A stretch of DNA of 64,000 nucleotides from Euclidia mi (Eukaryota; Arthropoda; Insecta; Lepidoptera; Erebidae): assembly GCA_944739405.2 (NCBI GenBank), contig OX123185.2, positions 12,124,973 to 12,188,972 of the forward strand, given 5' to 3'. The position numbers were made by a program, and so were the translations under genes. The notes beneath the pieces were generated by a model that was given only the letters and a program-made list of their open reading frames with translations, was not told where the DNA came from and did no database searches. This document shows, in pieces, positions 1 through 7,000 of the stretch. Every line of letters starts with the position of its first letter. Position 1 is the stretch's first letter.

Positions 1-17
1 CCGACCGGGCATACAGC

Positions 18-578
18 TTGTGCGACGATGAACATTTGCGTAAGGAACTTTCGCATTTAAGCGACGTTCTACACAAAAACGGATACAGTAGGCGAATCAG
101 ACCACCCAGACATACTAAAAAACACCTGGACTTCAAGGTTGAACGACACCCACTGTACTTACCGTACGTCAAAGGAGTGACAGATAAGATCGCCAATATT
201 CTTAACAAAGTTTCAGTAAAGACTATTTTCACTCCTTTTAAGAAACTGTCTCAATATATAAGAACGCTGAAAGACAGTCTTCCATTAGAAAAGCCAGGTG
301 TATACAAAGTTGACTGCAGCTGTGGGAGTTCCTATATAGGACATACGAAACGCACCATCTCTTGCCGAATAAAGGAACACATCCGGGCAGTCAAAAATAA
401 CGAGCCACATAAGTCAGCCATAGCTCAACACCTTTTAGACTCGGGTACCGACTACTGGATTGAGTTACACAGCCCTCAGGTGCTTTCGACAGAACGCCAA
501 TACATACCTCGAATGGTTAGGGAGGCTATTGAAATCAAAAAGTTTAATAATTTCAATAGAGAGCATCCTCTCTATTGA
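18..578 (+). CDS. Penelope-like element GIY-YIG endonuclease, partial
   Basis: The frame covers 186 codons and ends with TGA at 576-578. The N-terminal half (PPRHTKKHLDFKVERHPLY, then LPYVKGVTDKIANIL) matches the linker of Penelope-like polyproteins between RT and endonuclease. The C-terminal half is the GIY-YIG nuclease: GVYKVDCSCG gives the GIY-like strand, SYIGHT the YIG strand, and RISCR-type arginine plus EH follow. A CSCG cysteine pair inside the motif is typical of this clade. The first codons are not a real start, because the protein should continue upstream of the window. The nuclease frame itself has no visible lesion. Confidence 0.7.
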   Translation: MCDDEHLRKELSHLSDVLHKNGYSRRIRPPRHTKKHLDFKVERHPLYLPYVKGVTDKIANILNKVSVKTIFTPFKKLSQYIRTLKDSLPLEKPGVYKVDCSCGSSYIGHTKRTISCRIKEHIRAVKNNEPHKSAIAQHLLDSGTDYWIELHSPQVLSTERQYIPRMVREAIEIKKFNNFNREHPLY

Positions 579-600
579 AATTATTAAACTTTTTGATTTC
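531..600. repeat. Perfect hairpin, 33-bp arms, 4-bp loop
   Basis: Left arm 531-563 and right arm 568-600 are exact reverse complements, separated only by catc. The left arm is the end of the Penelope coding region, so the right arm looks like an inverted copy of it. The duplication creates the stop codon region of the frame. Confidence 0.9.
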
Positions 601-854
601 AACTGTCTTTTTGGTTTCAACTGTCGAGTATCTGGCATCCAGTGGTGCGTCTATGTAAAACCCGTGAAACGGAAAAACTCAACGTACATCCGTGAACATG
701 GCGCTTGCAACAGTGCCGAAATATCGGTTACTCCAAACAAAGGTACGTGGTATATATCCTGAAAGACAATTTAAATTAAATTTAAAATCTTTTAAATCTA
801 AAAAATAGTAGGCAAGTGAAACTTAACTCCCGAAATCACTTTTATTACACTTAC

Positions 855-1034
855 CAAGACAATTTCGAGGACCGTGGCTGAACGCCAAGAATGCGGCTGG
901 ATGCTTTGGAGGCTCATCAATAAATCTCTCTGGCCTGAACTCATCTGCCTCAGGCCCCCAATACAACGGGTTACGTTGCACTGACCAGATGTTTATAAAT
1001 ACACCGCAGCTTTCCAAAAGAGTTTTTCCTGAAG
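855..1034 (-). CDS. P450 exon: PERF and heme-binding loop
   Basis: The acceptor TTTCAG lies above 1034 and the donor GTAAGT is at 854-849. It encodes SGKTLLESCGVFINIWSVQR, then YWGPEADEFRPERFIDEPP and AFLAFSHGPRNCLG. The last is the FxxGxRxCxG heme loop with the axial cysteine. FRPERF is the PERF motif. The exon ends inside the codon of the loop's last glycine, so a further exon with the C-terminal L helix must follow. It is not visible to 1, where Penelope sequence occupies the space. Confidence 0.9.
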
Positions 1035-4000
1035 CTGAAACAGGCAGTCAATGGGCTGTAAAAATACGTCGTTGCCTTGATTTTGATACGTACACTACTC
1101 TCAAGATAAATTAATAGCACAAATCTTAGTAATCATCATCATAATTATAAAATGAGTTGTCTGGACTGACATATCATCGAAGAGCCTAAAGTATTGAAGC
1201 TGGAAACATGAAATTTAGACAGTGAGGGTCTTATATCATGTAGATGACATAAATGCCCACTAAAGGAGGATTTTTTTTAAGATTCTGCCCTGAAAGAGGT
1301 TAAATTGGGATTATAACTTTTGGGCGAGTGGAATCGCGGGCGGCTGATTAAAAGTCGAAAAGAAGAATCAAATGTGATCGCGTCGCCAGTCGTGTACGTG
1401 AATGTAAGAAGTAATATCGAACAAATTTATAAAAAAGAATTTAAAGTCATCGCCGTTACATACCGGTAACTGATGAGTGCCATGTACAATATACGAAAAA
1501 TTAACGTTAGGCGAAACAGTCAGTCCTTAGTAGTAGCTTAAAAAGATACTAATTTTCTAAAACCTTGTCGAGTTTCTTCCAAGCCTGCTTAAATAGGTAC
1601 GGTTATAATACTTTGATAACAAGGAAAATGACAAGAACTTAAATATGTGGTCAAAATTAGTCCTCAATGAGTTCTTATTCACTACTTACGTAATGTTATA
1701 TCACGGTCGATTTTTCTCAAAATAACTGGTACTGGAGGATACAGCCTCAAAGATTCTTTAATGACTGCTTCTAAATATTTCAGTTTTGGCAGATCTTCTT
1801 CTACTACTGGTCTATCAGAATCGCCAAACACTTCTTGTATCCTGAAACATAAGTGGTATTTTAAAACTTTTCTAATATCAAAATAATACTTTAGTTTTCC
1901 TTGTGTCCAAAAAATCCAGCAAGTAATTTGTTTTTTTACATACATTTCCTTAATCTGTTTGCGGTCATTCAACCAACTTAAAAAAATTGGAGGAAATGCC
2001 TTCCGTTTTGTCCCATCTAAGTATGAGGAACGACATCTGTAAGACGTTTTTTTGTGATATTGATATTATTAAGTGAGGTGTTCTACTTACTCTCGATAAA
2101 CCTTTTCCTGTACACGAGGATGCCTCGAGAGCAGTACTGTAGTGAAGGAAGTGCCGACAGCAGTGGTGTCGGTGGCCGCTCCTAATAACACCAGGATCTC
2201 CTCTTGTAGAGCTAAGTCGGTGTAACCATGTTCCGTATTAGACGATTCTATCATCATATCCAAGAACGACTTTATATATTTTTTTTTCTTGTCTGCAAAA
2301 TATATTTTTGTTACATCACAACAACATTTATAATAAAATTGAATTATATCAGTTTGTATTATTACAAGCGACCTCGGTCAGCTTGGAAGCTGGATGCAAG
2401 CAGCAAAATGCAAAGATAATAGTGACACACAAAACTACTTACTCGATCCATGCAAATCTTGTCCATGTGCCCTGTTTTCTTTTATTATCTTAAAACATAG
2501 AAAAGGAAAAATATTGTATCGATATCTTTTTTTTTTCATAGTAATAGGCGGCAAACGAGCAGACGGATCGCCTGATGGTAAGCAATTACCGTCGCCCATG
2601 GACACAAGCAACACCACAGGAGTCACAAGAGCGTTGCCGCCCCTTGGGGATGAAAAAAGGGATAGAATGAGGAGTGGGATGAGGGAGAAGGAATAGGGAA
2701 TAGGGCCTCCGGCACTCTCACTCACCGAACGATACGCAACAGTTTAGGTACTATTACTTTACTATATCACATAGAAAAGCCGAAAATCAGGCTCAGTATC
2801 GTGCCATTGGAGAGCCCTATATCCAGCAGTGGACTACGGCAGGCTGATGATGATGATGATCGCATAGACTCTATGCGATCATCATTATCCTCTATGCCAT
2901 AGAGGTTAAAAATTAATGTCCAAATCTGGGTGTAACCTCTATTTTAGCGTTCATACGTAACCTAAATGACTAAAATGACCGAATTGATTATAATGCCGTA
3001 AGTACATCATTCACACAGGTCTATTACTGACCATGTAGCATGGCAGAGAATATAATGTGTCTAAAGCTTTATGCAAATCTAGCTAAAGCTGTATGTTGCA
3101 TTTTGTAAAGGCCCTATTTCGTCAGAACACCGAGGTGGCACTAGTCGCGCAACTAACAAAATGTGTACAGTTGTAGTAATAATAAATTTATTTTTTTTGC
3201 ATAAAAGTGGTTTAAAAATATGTTACAAGTATTATGTTTGTTACATATGTTGTGCTTAACATAGCATGCAATTTGTAGACATAATATGTAGGTGTTCGAA
3301 GATAAAAAGATAAACATTTATGTTTATGAAATCTTGAACTGTGTAAAAAATATCTTTGTAAAGAGGGTAGGTATCTCACTTTGTGTCGCAACCAAGCTTT
3401 GACCGGCGACCAAATCAATCCGAGTGTTTGTTTTTTGTGGTGGTTCTCGCTTGGTAGCTCTAGACATCACGGTAGCACGACTGCTCGCACGACCATTGTG
3501 TCTAATGAAATAGGCCCTACTACGCAATGGTACCAATTGTCATGAACTGCACTCATGAATTTAATAGGGTGACATCCAATATCGAATTACCTTACCTTTT
3601 CTTTTATTACTTTACCTTTTCTATAAAGTTGTAGAGATATGCCTTATACACTTTACATTCGGCGTGTAATATTTTGAACACAAAGTCACTGTGGAGCCAT
3701 GGCTTGTTGAATCTCGCAGCAACTAAACGAAGTAGTTCAGCCAAACCAACGATAAATGGATTGTTTGTATCCTTTTGGGCATTAACTTCTATACCCATTG
3801 TGGCCTCTGAAAAAAAAGCAAGTAAGTGTAACAGAATTTAATTCAATTTATTTATTAGTGCCTAATCGACATGTAGCGTTAACAGGTATTACAAATAAAC
3901 AATCATGTTATAATTATCGATAGTTTCTATTTTTACTGTAACTATTATACAACTTCTTAGAATATGGTGTCTGTTAACCAACTATAATGTCATCGACCAT

Positions 4001-7000
4001 CAACTAGAGGGTTCGCTTACTAGTCCAACCGGATTTGTCTGAATATTAGCTTTTCCACAGAGCAAATGTCTGTCTGACCTCCACAACCCGAAAGGATAGC
4101 GATATTCCATGGTTTAGACTAGTGTCAGATTTAACGTACCTACCTACTGACGCCTTAAAACGACTCTCAAAGAAAGACCCTCATGACAGCCTAGACCCAT
4201 GGCTTATCGTGCTCTCCGAGGCACGAGGCAAGCGATAATTAAAAATTCAATACGCACATAATTACGAAAAGTCAGTGGTGCGCGCCGTGGATTCGAACCC
4301 GATATTCTCGGCATGGCAGTCTGTCGGAATCTTCATGAGGCTGCCTTTAACTAACTATAATATCAAATAAGAAAAATTAACTGCAAACGCATTTTTGTAG
4401 TGCCTCGAATATTATTCGTATTCAAGTAGATATAGAAGGAAAAATTATCTATAGATATACTGATCGCCAGACCGGTAACTTTTGCGTTAAGAGGCTGTAG
4501 GTACACCACGGTATGTGTATAGCCTCTTAATTTAATTCAAATCTTTATTCAAAAGCAATTTTTACGTCGTGTTTGAATATTTGCAACAATACAAAAAATA
4601 CAATAAATGAAATAATTATAAATTAAATTAATGATCCCTGATACATAAAATGGAATGAGATCAATTTTTATGATATGATTATAGAAATAAATACTTAATA
4701 GTCAATAAAATTTATGAAATAAGTACCCATATAAAAAAATAGATATGCAAAAAAAAATCAGAGACAGCACTCGTATCTCAAGGTCAATAACTCGTTGCAC
4801 AAGGAACAGAAAATAATTTAAAAGCAACAGATGCAGGTAATATAAATAATTAAACCTGATTTGTAACCTTCATTTTAATCGAGCAAGATGCAAGACTTGT
4901 AAACGATACACTTAAATACATAATTATACTAGTTGAACCGACAAACTTCGTACCCTCCCTAACAGGCGATTCTTCAAATATTTTCTTTTATTTTTTTCCA
5001 GTGGACTAAATTGTGAATCTAAACCATTCTCAAGGGCCCCTTGAACACACACAAAACAAATCATCAAAATCGGTCCAATCGTTTAGGAGGAGTTCAGTGA
5101 CATACACATAAATACAATACAAGTACTTACCACATACAGCATCCAAAGCATATGAAGTAAAGTACGGCCACATAGAAATGGGTCCCTTTCCAGCAACAGG
5201 TTTTAATTTTTCGATCATCACAGAGCTCTGTTTGTTGAAAACTTTGACAAAGCTTCTTAGTTTCTTGGTGGTGAAGCTTGGGGTGTGCAGTTTACGGCGA
5301 GGACGCCAAATTGAAACTAAAATTTACGAATGGGAACATTTACTTTATACTAATTTTATAAAGCTAAATAGTTTGTTAGTTTTTTGGTTGAACGTGCTAA
5401 TCCCAATAACTACTGGTTCGATTTGATATAACATCACGCTAAAACCACGGGTTCAGAGAAGTTGATTTAGATAACGCTGGTGTGACCAACATAAAAATAA
5501 TTATTCAGGTCGGGCCAGTAGTTGAACAAAACATATAAATTCTTCAGCTTTATCATATGAGGATAACCAGGAACCAACCAGCTCTTAGCTGTTATATATT
5601 TTGCAAATAAATTTCCACTTTATTCGTCATCAGCTTAGTTACAGACTAAAGCATTGGATGTCATTAAGTCATACTTAAGTGACAGAATCCAATGTGTTGA
5701 AATAAACGGCTCAAAATCCAGTGGTTTACCTGTTGATTTAGGAGTGCCGCAAGGCAGCATCCTAGGACCTTTTTTGTTTTTTGTTTACATTAACGATTTA
5801 CCTTTTTACTTGAAAAGCATTTGTGACGTTGTACTGTTTGCTGACGATACTTCTTTGAAATTCAAAGTAGATAGAAATAAGGACCATTTTAACGATATAA
5901 ACAGTGCGCTCATTCAAGTAACAAAATGGTTTAATGTAAACAATCTCGTAATGAACGCCAAGAAAACAAAATGTTTTAAGTTTGCCCTGCCTAATGTCAG
6001 AAACCTTGGTCCTAGTATAGTTCTAAATGATGATGTACTCGAAACATCTGAATCTACATTATTTCTAGGAATAACACTTGATTCGAAATTACAGTGGGGT
6101 GCGCACGTTACATATCTCTCAGGGAAACTTAGCTCAGCTGCTTATGCCATTAAGAAGGTTCGTAGTTTGACTGATGTCGATACGGCTAGATTGGTTTACT
6201 TTAGCTATTTTCATAGTGTTATGTCATATGGCATAATATTATGGGGTAGGGCTGCTGACATCGAAAATATTTTTATATTGCATAAACGGGCAGTTAGGGC
6301 TATTTACCAGTTAAAGACAAGAGTCTCACTCAAAGAAAAAATTAAAAATATTGGTATTCTTACTGTAGCATCACAATATTATATTAAGTATTGAGTATTG
6401 AGTAATATATTTATGCCAGTGTTATGCATGTACGACAACATATAAATTCTTACAAAATGAATAGTGACATACACAATATTAATACTAGGAACAGGCACAA
6501 ATGATGTGTACCGTATTTCCCTTTACACAAAACACATAGCTCTTTTATTGGGCTTAGTATAAGAATGTTTAATAAAATACCATCTAATATTTTAGAATTG
6601 CCGTTAAGGTCGTTTCAGACAATAGTTAAAAATAATCTTATACTAAAGGCATACTATAGTGTAAATGAGTATCTTGACGACAAGTATGCTTGGAAATAAA
6701 TATTATTTTTTATTAGGCCAAATTTTGTTTATTAGGTCAATAAGCAGTTTAGTTAATTACCGTATTTTCTTTTGTTACTACATTTGCATTCTTGTCCTAC
6801 TCTTTTTAGTATAATTTATCGGATTTGTAAGGTGAGGGTAACCCGTGGTCATGAACTGCTAACTAATGGATTGTAAATTGCTGCAGGTTTATACACCGTT
6901 ATTACTTTTCGGGACATACTGTTCCACCATAGCCCTGAGCAGTCATGTTCACAAGTTGCCAACATCAAAAGACGTAAGTTGATGCTCCTGTTTCACCACA

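Larger units (their letters stand above)
1..790 (+). mobile_element. Penelope-like retroelement, 3' fragment
   Basis: This is the 3' end of a Penelope-like element entering from the left edge of the window. The reading frame at 18-578 carries a GIY-YIG endonuclease domain (GVYKVDCSCGSSYIGHT, then RI.EH about 20 residues on). In Penelope elements this domain follows the reverse transcriptase and nicks the target. The RT itself lies outside the window. After the stop, 600-780 looks like element 3' untranslated sequence. The last coding residues and the stop sit inside a perfect hairpin (531-600), so the true C-terminus may have been altered. It lies downstream of the P450 heme exon and may belong to the intron before the unseen last P450 exon. 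Confidence 0.75.

Noticed and set aside
600..790. Hammerhead ribozyme sometimes found in Penelope-like elements
   Set aside because: I looked for CTGANGA and GAAA core boxes in the 3' region and did not find a convincing pair.
3324..3536. 70-codon minus-strand frame as the missing P450 linker exon
   Set aside because: No P450-like residues and no splice sites with the required phase.
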